A stretch of DNA of 8,822 bases. It comes from Bacillota bacterium. GTDB taxonomy: Bacteria > Bacillota > Clostridia > Lachnospirales > Anaerotignaceae. Of the stretch, positions 1 through 6,170 are shown piece after piece; the stretch's first letter is position 1; the number at the start of each line of letters is the position of its first letter. Below the pieces are notes generated by a model. It searched no databases, had not been told where the DNA came from, and worked only from the letters and a program-made list of their open reading frames with translations. Position numbers and translations under genes: made by a program. The DNA is taken from assembly GCA_017547125.1 (NCBI GenBank), contig JAFYQL010000185.1:1-8822 (forward strand), read 5' to 3'.

Positions 1-436
1 CATTCACGTATGCGAGGGCATTTTCTTCAATAGTGCCCTGCATTTTCTGACCCATAATGATTTCACAAAGACCTTCAAGACCTTTTTCTTTGGCAATAGA
101 TGCCTTTGTACGTCTTTTTGGTCTGAATGGGCGATAAATATCATCAAGCTCAGTTACAGTTTTTGCTTTTTCAAGTGCCTTTACAATTTCGTCTGTAAGC
201 TTGCCCTGTTCATCAATAGATTTTATAATCTGCGCCTTTTTTTCTTCCATACCGCGAAGATACATAAGACGATCATAAATCTGTCTTAAAAGCTGGTCAT
301 CAAGTGAGCCTGTAAGTTCCTTTCTGTATCGTGCAATAAAAGGAATTGTGTTTCCTTCATCAATAAGCTTTACTGTATTTTCTGCCTGAAAGCTTTTTAT
401 ATTAAATTCGGTTTCAAGTGTCTTTAAAATATCCAA
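1..436 (-). CDS. tex: Tex family RNA-binding transcription accessory protein, N-terminal part (3' end runs off the window)
   Basis: This reads as about 145 codons of the N-terminal region of Tex, a cytoplasmic nucleic-acid-binding protein of roughly 700-plus residues with a C-terminal S1 domain that is outside this window. The diagnostic Tex N-terminal blocks are present: NTVKLIDEGNTIPFIARYRK near residues 20-39, then TGSLDDQLLR, YLRGMEEKKAQI, IDEQGKLT, and ELDDIYRPFRPKRRTKA followed by AKEKGLEGL. The start is TTG at 436-434. An AAGGAG ribosome binding site lies 7 nt upstream, and a TAG stop sits in frame directly before the TTG, so no earlier start is possible; the next methionine is well inside the conserved domain. 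The gene follows the tRNA terminator and probably has its own promoter. Family assignment is from recalled motifs and is firm; the exact cellular role of Tex in this organism is unknown. Confidence 0.9.
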   Translation of the reverse strand, partial: MDILKTLETEFNIKSFQAENTVKLIDEGNTIPFIARYRKELTGSLDDQLLRQIYDRLMYLRGMEEKKAQIIKSIDEQGKLTDEIVKALEKAKTVTELDDIYRPFRPKRRTKASIAKEKGLEGLCEIIMGQKMQGTIEENALAYVN

Positions 437-464
437 ACTAATCACTCCTTGTCACAATAAGCCT

Positions 465-493
465 ATCATAAACAGGGATTTTAGGCAAATAAA
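465..493 (-). promoter_or_regulatory. Weak candidate sigma-A promoter for tex
   Basis: Reading the minus strand, TATGAT (470-465) matches the -10 consensus at five of six positions. A poor -35 candidate, TTTATT (493-488), lies 17 nt upstream inside the T-tract of the tRNA terminator. A start near position 458 would leave a short leader before the AAGGAG site of tex. Tex needs a start signal after the terminator, but the weak -35 keeps this tentative. Confidence 0.25.
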
Positions 494-517
494 AAACCGA
501 TGCTTTCACATCGGTTT
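486..517 (-). terminator. Rho-independent terminator of the tRNA-Met/tRNA-Val transcript
   Basis: On the minus strand a 9-bp perfect stem, AAACCGATG/CATCGGTTT (517-509 with 502-494), encloses a 6-nt loop. It is followed by TTTTTT, A and TTTG. It begins 3 nt after the discriminator base of tRNA-Val, as expected for the end of a tRNA transcript. Confidence 0.9.
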
Positions 518-520
518 GAG

Positions 521-593
521 TGGGAATTACAGGGCTCGAACCTGTGACATCTTGCTTGTAAGGCAAGCGCTCTCCCAGCTGAGCTAAACTCCC
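521..593 (-). tRNA. tRNA-Val (anticodon TAC)
   Basis: The 73-nt cloverleaf is complete. The acceptor strands GGGAGTT and AATTCCC pair with one G-U. The D arm reads GCTC-AGCTGGGA-GAGC. The anticodon stem CTTGC/GCAAG holds the loop CTTACAA with anticodon TAC. The T arm is CAGGTTCGAGCCCTG, and A is the discriminator. The 3' CCA is not encoded (the next bases are CTC), so it must be added by CCA nucleotidyltransferase. The gene lies 14 nt downstream of tRNA-Met and is co-transcribed with it. Confidence 0.96.
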
Positions 594-607
594 ATATATT
601 TAATTAG

Positions 608-684
608 TGGTAGCGGAGGAGGGATTTGAACCCCCGACACCGCGGGTATGAACCGCGTGCTCTAGCCAGCTGAGCTACTCCGCC
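608..684 (-). tRNA. tRNA-Met (anticodon CAT), elongator type, CCA encoded
   Basis: This is a 77-nt cloverleaf. The acceptor strands GGCGGAG and CTCCGCT pair, with G1-U72 as a wobble. The anticodon stem CGCGG/CCGCG holds the loop TTCATAC with anticodon CAT. The T arm is GGGGG-TTCAAAT-CCCTC, and the 3' end is A followed by an encoded CCA. The initiator signature (three G-C pairs next to the anticodon loop with an unpaired 1-72) is absent: the stem has C29, and 1-72 is a wobble pair. It closely resembles the Bacillus elongator tRNA-Met as I recall it. A tRNA-Ile2 with modified CAT is less likely, because the acceptor and D-arm sequences fit Met. Confidence 0.94.
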
Positions 685-696
685 ACAACAAAATAT

Positions 697-725
697 ATTA
701 TAAATTCATTTTTCTCAAAAGTCAA
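697..725 (-). promoter_or_regulatory. Strong sigma-A promoter for the tRNA-Met/tRNA-Val operon
   Basis: On the minus strand TTGACT (725-720) and a perfect TATAAT (702-697) are separated by exactly 17 nt. An AT-rich stretch with an A-run lies just upstream, resembling an UP element. The predicted start near position 690 is a few bases before the tRNA-Met 5' end at 684, which leaves a very short leader. It sits in the 55-nt gap after divIC. Confidence 0.9.
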
Positions 726-739
726 TATTTTTTTACATT

Positions 740-1039
740 TTATTCTGCATTATTTATAAAAACAAGTTCGCCGCTTTTAACAAGACCAAGCTGCTCACGT
801 GCAACCTTTTCTATGTAGTCGTCGCTTTCGTAATAGCTCTGTCGGCTCTGCAGTTCAAGCTGTTTTTCTTTTTCTTTTTCAATCTGCTGAAGTAAAATGG
901 TTTCTTCTTTTTTAAGGGCATTAAGTGTCTGGTTCTGATTATATACACTTGCTGCCATAACCATCACAAAAAACACCATAAAAGCAAACACTATGGTGCG
1001 TGTAAATGATTTTTTCTTTTTGTGTTTCTTTTTTGCCAT
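740..1039 (-). CDS. divIC: Septum formation initiator family protein (DivIC/FtsB-like)
   Basis: This is a 99-residue bitopic membrane protein. A very lysine-rich cytoplasmic N-terminus (residues 2-11) precedes one membrane segment at about 15-34. An extracytoplasmic coiled coil follows at about 36-68, and then the family's C-terminal block (YYESDDYIEKVAREQLGLVK, about 69-88). DivIC/FtsB proteins form a trimeric complex with FtsL and FtsQ/DivIB at the division septum. The ATG at 1039 has AGGAAG 7 nt upstream. The gene follows yabQ by 18 nt, in the order yabP-yabQ-divIC known from Bacillus and Clostridia, which supports DivIC over a generic coiled-coil protein. I see no terminator between its stop and the tRNA promoter. 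Confidence 0.88.
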   Translation of the reverse strand: MAKKKHKKKKSFTRTIVFAFMVFFVMVMAASVYNQNQTLNALKKEETILLQQIEKEKEKQLELQSRQSYYESDDYIEKVAREQLGLVKSGELVFINNAE

Positions 1040-1057
1040 TGTTATACTTCCTGAAGA

Positions 1058-1564
1058 TTATTTTTTGCCCGGACGCAATAGTGCCCTGAAGGTTATCAGT
1101 TTTATTTTTACATACTTTTTAATCAAAATCAATACCGCATAGCCCGTTTTTTTCACTTTATTGCGCGCTTTTACCGCAGGACGTCTGCATATATGCCACA
1201 CAAGTTTAAAGGGCATAGCCACGCATTCTGCCGCAGCAAGCATAATTTTTTTAATAGCAAGCGCAGTTTTTCCAAGTATTTTTTCCACAAACAAACCAAA
1301 AACCGTGTTATACAGAATCATTGCAGAAAAAAATGCTATTACAGAAAACACACGTATTTCGCCATTATTTTTTTCAAGCATATATTTAACCACAAAAAGT
1401 CCGCATCCTGCCCAATACACACCATCTTCCATACCGGAAACAATTTTCCCGTGGGGAATTATAAGTCTTATTGCTTTAATCACCGCATAAAAAAATGCAC
1501 AATATATCCCAAGCATAAATGAAAGCATAAATATTTCTGCCTGTCTGTCAGCCGACAAAATCAT
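1058..1564 (-). CDS. yabQ: YabQ family spore cortex biosynthesis membrane protein
   Basis: The product is 168 residues long. Three hydrophobic segments lie at roughly residues 10-30, 47-62 and 72-95, followed by a strongly basic tail with a further hydrophobic patch at about 140-150. In Bacillus, YabQ is made in the mother cell under sigma-E, sits in the forespore outer membrane and is needed for cortex formation. The N-terminal SADRQAEIF...LGIYCAFFY pattern and the position between yabP and divIC are the basis for the call; sequence conservation in this family is low. I prefer the ATG at 1564: the AGGTGA just upstream gives good spacing, and the conserved N-terminus starts there. A GTG at 1576, immediately after the yabP stop, would add four residues but lacks a well-spaced binding site. 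The yabP stop lies 12 nt upstream, so the two genes are probably translationally coupled. Confidence 0.85.
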   Translation of the reverse strand: MILSADRQAEIFMLSFMLGIYCAFFYAVIKAIRLIIPHGKIVSGMEDGVYWAGCGLFVVKYMLEKNNGEIRVFSVIAFFSAMILYNTVFGLFVEKILGKTALAIKKIMLAAAECVAMPFKLVWHICRRPAVKARNKVKKTGYAVLILIKKYVKIKLITFRALLRPGKK

Positions 1565-1576
1565 CTCGCCCTTCAC

Positions 1577-1864
1577 CTACCTGAAAATCCTTTTAAGCAG
1601 TCCGCCCTTCTGGTCAAACATACTCATCTGGGTATATTCAATACTGTCAATACTTCCGCCCGCCTCTATAACACCGCTTTCAAGGTCAAGGCGTGTTATG
1701 TGCATCTGACTGCCGTGAATAACCACAACTCCCATCTGGGTGTCGCACACTATACTTTCTTCATCAAATGATATAACCTCTGTAACACCCGTAACTGTGA
1801 TGTTTTCTCTCTCGTCAAGTGAAACTCTGTGCTTTAAGGCACCTCTTCTAACGTCTTCTGCCAT
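1577..1864 (-). CDS. yabP: Sporulation protein YabP
   Basis: The product is 95 residues from the ATG at 1864. It is a small soluble, mostly beta protein with the YabP/YqfC family pattern: KHRVSLDERENITVTGV near the start, an acidic SFDEESIVCDT stretch, a MGVVVIHG strand, then a turn-rich C-terminus ending KRIFR. Family members are mother-cell sporulation proteins made under sigma-E, and YabP acts with YabQ. A GGTGA binding site lies 5 nt before this ATG. Upstream TTG (1876) and GTG (1873) codons are open in frame, but they lie in or before that site and do not extend the conserved region. The gene is first of a yabP-yabQ-divIC transcript that follows the rqcP terminator. The roughly 60-nt AT-rich leader must hold its promoter; I could not name a convincing sigma-E or sigma-A box pair there. 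Confidence 0.88.
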   Translation of the reverse strand: MAEDVRRGALKHRVSLDERENITVTGVTEVISFDEESIVCDTQMGVVVIHGSQMHITRLDLESGVIEAGGSIDSIEYTQMSMFDQKGGLLKRIFR

Positions 1865-1925
1865 TTTCTTCACCAAAAAGGTTTGTTTATTTAATACTAT
1901 TCAGAAAACCGCCCTGTAATTACCT

Positions 1926-1957
1926 AAAAAAATAAGGACACGCTTTTGCGCATCCTT
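1926..1957 (-). terminator. Rho-independent terminator after rqcP
   Basis: On the minus strand a 10-bp stem, AAGGATGCGC/GCGTGTCCTT (two G-U pairs), encloses an AAAA loop. It is followed by A and seven T residues. It starts 5 nt after the rqcP stop codon. It separates rqcP from the sporulation genes yabP-yabQ, which are expected to have a different expression programme. Confidence 0.9.
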
Positions 1958-1961
1958 AATA

Positions 1962-2201
1962 TTAAAGACTTTCGTACATATTTACTGCATCTTCTTTTTT
2001 TGTGCTTTCAGCAAGACTGAGCACTCTTACTTTTGTGATGTTTGTACCAAACTTAATTTCAATTTCGTCGCCCACCTTAACATCAACAGATGCCTTGGCA
2101 ACTTTGCCGTTTACACTCACTCTGCCCGCATCACAGGCTTCGTTTGCGATAGTACGTCTTTTGATAATTCTTGAAACCTTGAGGTATTTGTCAAGTCTCA
2201 T
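1962..2201 (-). CDS. rqcP: RqcP (YabO/Hsp15-like) S4-domain ribosome quality control protein
   Basis: This is a 79-residue protein that is essentially one S4 RNA-binding domain. MRLDKYLKVSRIIKRRT at the N-terminus and NEACDAGRVSVNGKVAK at about 20-36 are the S4 signature. They are followed by KVGDEIEIKFG, typical of the RqcP/YabO family. In Bacillus, RqcP binds stalled 50S-peptidyl-tRNA complexes with RqcH and supports addition of C-terminal alanine tails. The ATG at 2201 has AGGAGG 6 nt upstream. The gene sits between hup and yabP, as in other Clostridia, with terminators both before and after it, so its expression probably depends on read-through from hup or on an unrecognised promoter. Confidence 0.93.
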   Translation of the reverse strand: MRLDKYLKVSRIIKRRTIANEACDAGRVSVNGKVAKASVDVKVGDEIEIKFGTNITKVRVLSLAESTKKEDAVNMYESL

Positions 2202-2213
2202 AACAAGCCTCCT

Positions 2214-2245
2214 GAAAAATAAAGACCTGTACAGGCGTACAGGTC
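2214..2245 (-). terminator. Intrinsic terminator between hup and rqcP
   Basis: On the minus strand a perfect 9-bp stem, GACCTGTAC/GTACAGGTC, with a GCCT loop (2245-2224) is followed by TTTATTTTTC. The T-tract ends exactly where the AGGAGG site of rqcP begins (2213-2208). Termination would thus end hup mRNA, while read-through would deliver an rqcP message with its binding site intact. Confidence 0.85.
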
Positions 2246-2260
2246 AATTGTTAGTTTAAA

Positions 2261-2536
2261 TTATGCGTTTACAGCATCTTTTAAAGCTTTACCAGCTTTG
2301 AATTTAGGTGCTTTTGAAGCGCTGATTGTCATGTTTTCACCTGTCTGTGGGTTTCTGCCAACTCTTTCAGCTCTTTCTGCAACTTCAAATGTACCAAAGC
2401 CAACAAGCTGTACTTTACCGCCTGCTCTAAGCTCTTCAGCTACTACTTCTTCGAAAGCTTTTAAAGCCTTTTCTGCGTCTTTTTTGCTGATTTCAGCCTT
2501 TTCTACGATAGCTGCTACTAAATCTGCCTTATTCAT
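2261..2536 (-). CDS. hup: HU family DNA-binding protein
   Basis: The product is 91 residues, the usual HU length. An N-terminal helical dimerisation region (MNKADLVAAI..., residues 1-40) precedes the conserved VGFGTFEV strand (about 45-52). The DNA-intercalating arm carries the RNP tip at 61-63 and TGE at 65-67. The C-terminal KAPKFKAGKALKDAV helix follows. HU dimers bind and bend DNA and compact the nucleoid. The start is the ATG at 2536, with AAGGAGG 10 nt upstream; an upstream extension in this frame would not be HU sequence. Its ATG overlaps the mazG stop as ATGA, so the two genes are likely coupled. A terminator follows the gene. HU is usually abundant, yet I see no separate strong promoter directly before it. 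Confidence 0.96.
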   Translation of the reverse strand: MNKADLVAAIVEKAEISKKDAEKALKAFEEVVAEELRAGGKVQLVGFGTFEVAERAERVGRNPQTGENMTISASKAPKFKAGKALKDAVNA

Positions 2537-3336
2537 AATAATGTTTCCTCCTTGGATCTTATATCTTTTTTCGCACATTCCCAAAGTGCGTCCATCTCTT
2601 CTTTTGACAAGTCTTTTATCTGTTTTCCTGCCATTTGGGCGTACTTCTCAATATACACAAATCTATTTATAAACTTTTCTGTAGCATTTGTCAAGGAAAA
2701 GTCGGGATTTAAGCCCAAAAATCTTGAAATGTTCACCATTGAAAAAAGAATGTCTCCATACTCCTCGTCAATTGACGGGCCATTATTTTCCATTTCATAA
2801 AGCAGCTCGTCAATTTCTTCTTTTGCCTTAAGCAGCGCCTCTTTTGCATCGGCAACATCTACGCCTGCATCCTTTGCCTTGCCCTGCACTTTTCTGGCGC
2901 GAAGCATTGATGGAAATGACTTAGGCACCGCCTTCATCATATCTCCGTAGCTTTCAAAGCCCTTTTCTTTTTTCTTGTTCTTTTCCCACACGTTAAGCAC
3001 GTCTTCTGCAGTTTCAGCCTTGTCTGTGCCAAAAATATGGCTGTGTCTTGAAATCATTTTTCGGCTTATGCCGTCAACAACATCATTAACATCAAATCCG
3101 CCTTTTTCGCTTTCAATCTGGCTGTGGAAAACCACCTGCATAAGCACGTCTCCAAGCTCTTCGCAAAGGCTTGCCATATCCTTTTTATCAATAGCATCAA
3201 CTGCTTCGTAAGCCTCTTCAATCATGCTCTGACGAAGGCTTTCGTGTGTCTGCACCTTATCCCAGGGACAGCCATTTTCACTTCTGAGTGTGCGCATTAT
3301 TTCTATAAAATCTTCAAAGGTATATCTGTCTTTCAT
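2533..3336 (-). CDS. mazG: Nucleoside triphosphate pyrophosphohydrolase MazG
   Basis: The product is 267 residues, close to the two-domain MazG of E. coli. MazG hydrolyses (d)NTPs to NMP and pyrophosphate and is implicated in nucleotide-pool cleaning. The first MazG domain shows NGCPWDKVQTHESLR (21-35) and the metal-binding pattern E40/E41/E44 ... E59/E60 ... D63. The second shows E173/E174/D177 ... E191/E192 ... D195. Both carry the alpha-helical EExxE-ExxD motif. There is no N-terminal tetrapyrrole-methylase-like domain such as that fused in Bacillus YabN. The ATG at 3336 has AAGG 7 nt upstream. It starts 9 nt after the csoR stop and ends in a 4-nt overlap with hup. It therefore appears to lie in one transcript with the copper genes, an arrangement I do not know as usual for mazG. 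Confidence 0.95.
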   Translation of the reverse strand: MKDRYTFEDFIEIMRTLRSENGCPWDKVQTHESLRQSMIEEAYEAVDAIDKKDMASLCEELGDVLMQVVFHSQIESEKGGFDVNDVVDGISRKMISRHSHIFGTDKAETAEDVLNVWEKNKKKEKGFESYGDMMKAVPKSFPSMLRARKVQGKAKDAGVDVADAKEALLKAKEEIDELLYEMENNGPSIDEEYGDILFSMVNISRFLGLNPDFSLTNATEKFINRFVYIEKYAQMAGKQIKDLSKEEMDALWECAKKDIRSKEETLL

Positions 3337-3345
3337 AAATTCGCC

Positions 3346-3606
3346 TTACTTTGCTATTTTTTCTATTACTTCCAGCAATTCGTCAATCTTTTCGTCATCG
3401 CCGGCCTCAACTGCGTTTTTAACACAGCCTTTTATGTGGGCCTTTATAATTTCGCGGTTTGTTTTTTTAAGCATAGCCTCCGCCGCCATCACCTGATTTG
3501 AAATATCAATACAGTATCTGTCTTCTTCAACCATCTTAAGTATGCCGTCTATCTGACCCCTTGCTGTTTTCAAAAGCCTTGTTATAGTTGCTTTGTCAGC
3601 CTGCAT
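3346..3606 (-). CDS. csoR: CsoR-type copper-sensing transcriptional repressor
   Basis: This 86-residue all-helical protein belongs to the CsoR/RcnR (DUF156) family. CsoR repressors bind operators as tetramers and release them when Cu(I) is bound. The copper ligand triad is visible: C32 (in YCIDI), H57 and C61 (in KAHIKGC), the Cys-His-Cys pattern of true CsoR proteins rather than the nickel/cobalt-sensing RcnR set. The N-terminal ITRLLKTARGQIDGI helix is typical. The ATG overlaps the copA stop by one base (TAATG), and an AAGGAG site lies inside the end of copA, so translation is probably coupled. A matching operator lies in front of copA, implying autoregulation of the copA-csoR transcript. 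Confidence 0.94.
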   Translation of the reverse strand: MQADKATITRLLKTARGQIDGILKMVEEDRYCIDISNQVMAAEAMLKKTNREIIKAHIKGCVKNAVEAGDDEKIDELLEVIEKIAK

Positions 3607-3815
3607 TATTTAATCTCCTTAACTTCGTAGCCAGCATCAGTAACGATTTTTGCAAGTTCTTCATCTGAAATTTCTTTTGAAAGTGTTACATAAGCACACT
3701 TATCTTCAAGGCTTACCTGTGCTTCGATACCGTCTGTTTCGTTAAGTACCTTTTCAACTCTGCCTGTGCAGTGCATACACATCATACCGTCAATCATCAT
3801 TGTTTTCTTTGTCAT
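3606..3815 (-). other. CopZ-like chaperone domain of CopA with a possible internal translation start
   Basis: Within copA, in the same frame, the ATG at 3815 is preceded by AAGAGG (3829-3824) at 8 nt spacing, as for a normal gene start. Initiation here would yield a 69-residue soluble protein, the length of Bacillus CopZ as I recall it. Its metal site, C-M-H-C, places His directly before the second Cys as in CopZ, unlike the G-A-C of the N-terminal CopA domain. Another ATG at 3821 is too close to the binding site. The preceding low-complexity linker could be a fused intergenic boundary. Whether the internal start is used is unproven. Confidence 0.4.
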
Positions 3816-6155
3816 TGTCATTACCTCTTTCTCTTCTTCATTATTTTCGTTGTTATTTTCAGCATTTTCACTCTTTTCTTCAATCCATATATTCGATGGT
3901 TTGAAATTTCTGAGTCTTAATGCATTAGTTACTACAAATATTGAACTCATACTCATTGCCGCAGCACCTATCATAGGGTTAAGCTTAAGCCCTAAAAGCG
4001 GATAGAAAACACCCGCCGCCACAGGAATGCCTATTGTGTTGTAGAAAAACGCCCAGAAAAGATTCTGCTTGATATTCTTTATGGTTGCCTTGCTAAGTTC
4101 AACTGCCGCAACTGCATCCATAAGACTGTTTTTGATAAGCACTATATCTGCACTTTCAATAGCTATGTCTGTGCCTGCACCTATGGCAATGCCAACATCA
4201 GCCCTTGCAAGCGCAGGTGCATCGTTTATGCCGTCGCCCACCATAGCAACCCTTTTACCTTCAGCCTGAAGGTCTTTCACGCATTTTTCCTTATCCTGAG
4301 GAAGCACCTGTGCTATAACCTTTTCTATGCCCACCTGTCTGCCTATGGCATCAGCAGTTTTTTCGTTGTCTCCCGTAAGCATTATAACATCTATGCCCAT
4401 GTCTCTGAATGTTTTTACAGCCTGCTCACTGTCTTTCTTTATAGTGTCAGCAACCGCTATAACCGCCATAATAACGCCGTCACAACCGAAAATAAGCGGT
4501 GTTTTAGCCTCGTCCGCAAAGCTTTCAATGTCTTTTTCAGCCACAGAAACATCAACGCCTTCTTCAAGCATCATTCTGATATTTCCGGATACAATCTTTC
4601 TTCCTTCCACATCGCAGATTATGCCTTTTCCGCTTACAGAACCAAAGCTTTCAGCCTTATAAAGCATAATGTTTTTTTCTTCTGCATAGCCAACAACTGC
4701 CTGTGCAAGGGGATGCTCCGAAAACTTTTCGGCTGATGCCGCAAGTTTAACTGCCTCTGTTTTATCAAAGCCGTTATATACCTTTACATCTGTAACATTA
4801 GGCTTGCCTTCCGTTACAGTGCCTGTTTTATCAAGCACAACTGTGTCAATTTTGTGTGCTATTTCAAGGCTTTCCGCACTTTTAATAAGTATGCCGTTTT
4901 CAGCGCCCTTGCCTGTGCCAACCATAATAGCCGTAGGTGTTGCAAGACCAAGTGCGCAAGGACAGGAAATAACAAGCACTGCTATGGCTATTGAAATTGC
5001 AAATCCAACTCCTGCACCCGAAAACATCCATACCACAAATGATGCCGCAGCAATACCTATAACTACCGGAACAAACACTCCCGCAACCTTATCAGCAAGC
5101 TTTGCAATAGGCGCTTTACTTCCTGACGCATCTTCCACAAGACGAACTATCTGCGCAAGTGTTGTTTCAGCGCCCACCTTTTCTGCTCTGAATTTGAAAC
5201 TGCCGTTTTTGTTTATTGTGGCACAAACAACTTTATCGCCACCCTTTTTCTCAACAGGGATGCTTTCGCCCGTAATAGCACTTTCGTCAACAAACGAACT
5301 TCCCTCTGTTATAACACCGTCCGCAGGTATACTGCTGCCCGGTTTAACAACAACTATGTCGCCAACTCGTATTTCTTCCGCCGGAATTTCCACATACATT
5401 CCGCCTCGTTCAACAATGGCTTTTTTAGGTGCAAGGTCAAGAAGCTTTTCTATTGCCTCGCTTGTTCTGCCCTTTGACTTTGTTTCAAGATACTTGCCCA
5501 CTGTGATAAGTGTAAGTATCATTGCGGCAGACTCAAAATAAAGCTCCATCATCTTGCCGTGTGCAGCATCCATATTGCCTCTGCCCATATAATACGCCAT
5601 GGCAAAAAGGGAACTCACACTATAAACTGCCGCCGCCATTGAACCAACTGCCACAAGGCTGTCCATATTAGGACTTCCATTTATAAGGCTCTTAAATCCG
5701 TTTTCATAGTACTTTCTGTTAACATACATAACAGGAAGAGTAAGAAAAAGTTGAGTAAGGGCAAAAACAAGCATATTTTCGTAACCTTCAAACACAGACG
5801 GCACAGGCAGCCCAACCATGTGTCCCATACAAAGATAAAAAAGCGGAATCATAAACACAAAGGATATAATAAGCCTGTGTTTCATATTCTTTATTTCTTC
5901 TTCGGCAACCTTTTTTCTGTCATCTCCCGATACAGTCTTTTCTGCACCCGCTTCTGACACACCATATCCGCCGCTTTCAACAGCCTTGATAATTTCTTCT
6001 GCATCAGTCATATTTTCATCGTAATCAACCTGCATACTGTTCTGAAGCAGATTTACGCTCACATTATTTACGCCTTCAACCTTGCTTACGCTTTTTTCAA
6101 CGTGGGCACTGCAGGCACCACAGGTCATTCCGTAAACATCAAATTTCTTCTTCAA
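3606..6155 (-). CDS. copA: Cu(I)-translocating P1B-type ATPase CopA with a fused C-terminal CopZ-like domain
   Basis: The product is 849 residues from a TTG start. It is a membrane pump that exports Cu(I) using ATP. In order: an N-terminal heavy-metal domain with GMTCGAC (9-15); paired membrane segments from about 93 to 225; actuator domain with TGES (295-298); the CPC metal site (398-400); phosphorylation site DKTGT (D442); SEHP (479-482); GDGINDAP (640-647); YN (705-706) and MSMSS (734-738) in the last membrane helices. CPC, YN and MxxSS together indicate Cu(I) (P1B-1) specificity. A Glu/Asn-rich linker (about 759-778) leads to a second heavy-metal domain with GMMCMHC (790-796). TTG at 6155 is preferred because GGAGG lies 8 nt before it; an upstream GTG (6179) falls inside the operator. 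Preceded by a promoter and CsoR operator, and followed directly by csoR. Confidence 0.95.
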   Translation of the reverse strand: MKKKFDVYGMTCGACSAHVEKSVSKVEGVNNVSVNLLQNSMQVDYDENMTDAEEIIKAVESGGYGVSEAGAEKTVSGDDRKKVAEEEIKNMKHRLIISFVFMIPLFYLCMGHMVGLPVPSVFEGYENMLVFALTQLFLTLPVMYVNRKYYENGFKSLINGSPNMDSLVAVGSMAAAVYSVSSLFAMAYYMGRGNMDAAHGKMMELYFESAAMILTLITVGKYLETKSKGRTSEAIEKLLDLAPKKAIVERGGMYVEIPAEEIRVGDIVVVKPGSSIPADGVITEGSSFVDESAITGESIPVEKKGGDKVVCATINKNGSFKFRAEKVGAETTLAQIVRLVEDASGSKAPIAKLADKVAGVFVPVVIGIAAASFVVWMFSGAGVGFAISIAIAVLVISCPCALGLATPTAIMVGTGKGAENGILIKSAESLEIAHKIDTVVLDKTGTVTEGKPNVTDVKVYNGFDKTEAVKLAASAEKFSEHPLAQAVVGYAEEKNIMLYKAESFGSVSGKGIICDVEGRKIVSGNIRMMLEEGVDVSVAEKDIESFADEAKTPLIFGCDGVIMAVIAVADTIKKDSEQAVKTFRDMGIDVIMLTGDNEKTADAIGRQVGIEKVIAQVLPQDKEKCVKDLQAEGKRVAMVGDGINDAPALARADVGIAIGAGTDIAIESADIVLIKNSLMDAVAAVELSKATIKNIKQNLFWAFFYNTIGIPVAAGVFYPLLGLKLNPMIGAAAMSMSSIFVVTNALRLRNFKPSNIWIEEKSENAENNNENNEEEKEVMTMTKKTMMIDGMMCMHCTGRVEKVLNETDGIEAQVSLEDKCAYVTLSKEISDEELAKIVTDAGYEVKEIK

Positions 6156-6170
6156 GTTTTTCACCTCCGC

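Noticed and set aside
2556..2584. Possible promoter for hup inside the end of mazG (TTGGGA, then TATAAG or TAAGAT).
   Set aside because: A start from either -10 would fall within the AAGGAGG site at 2553-2547 and remove or truncate it, so it is unlikely to produce a translatable hup message.
4804..5541. Long open frame on the plus strand (about 245 codons) opposite copA.
   Set aside because: It is Ser/Thr/Pro/Ala-rich with no recognisable motif, has no clear ribosome binding site and lies antisense to a fully conserved P-type ATPase. It arises from the codon pattern of copA.
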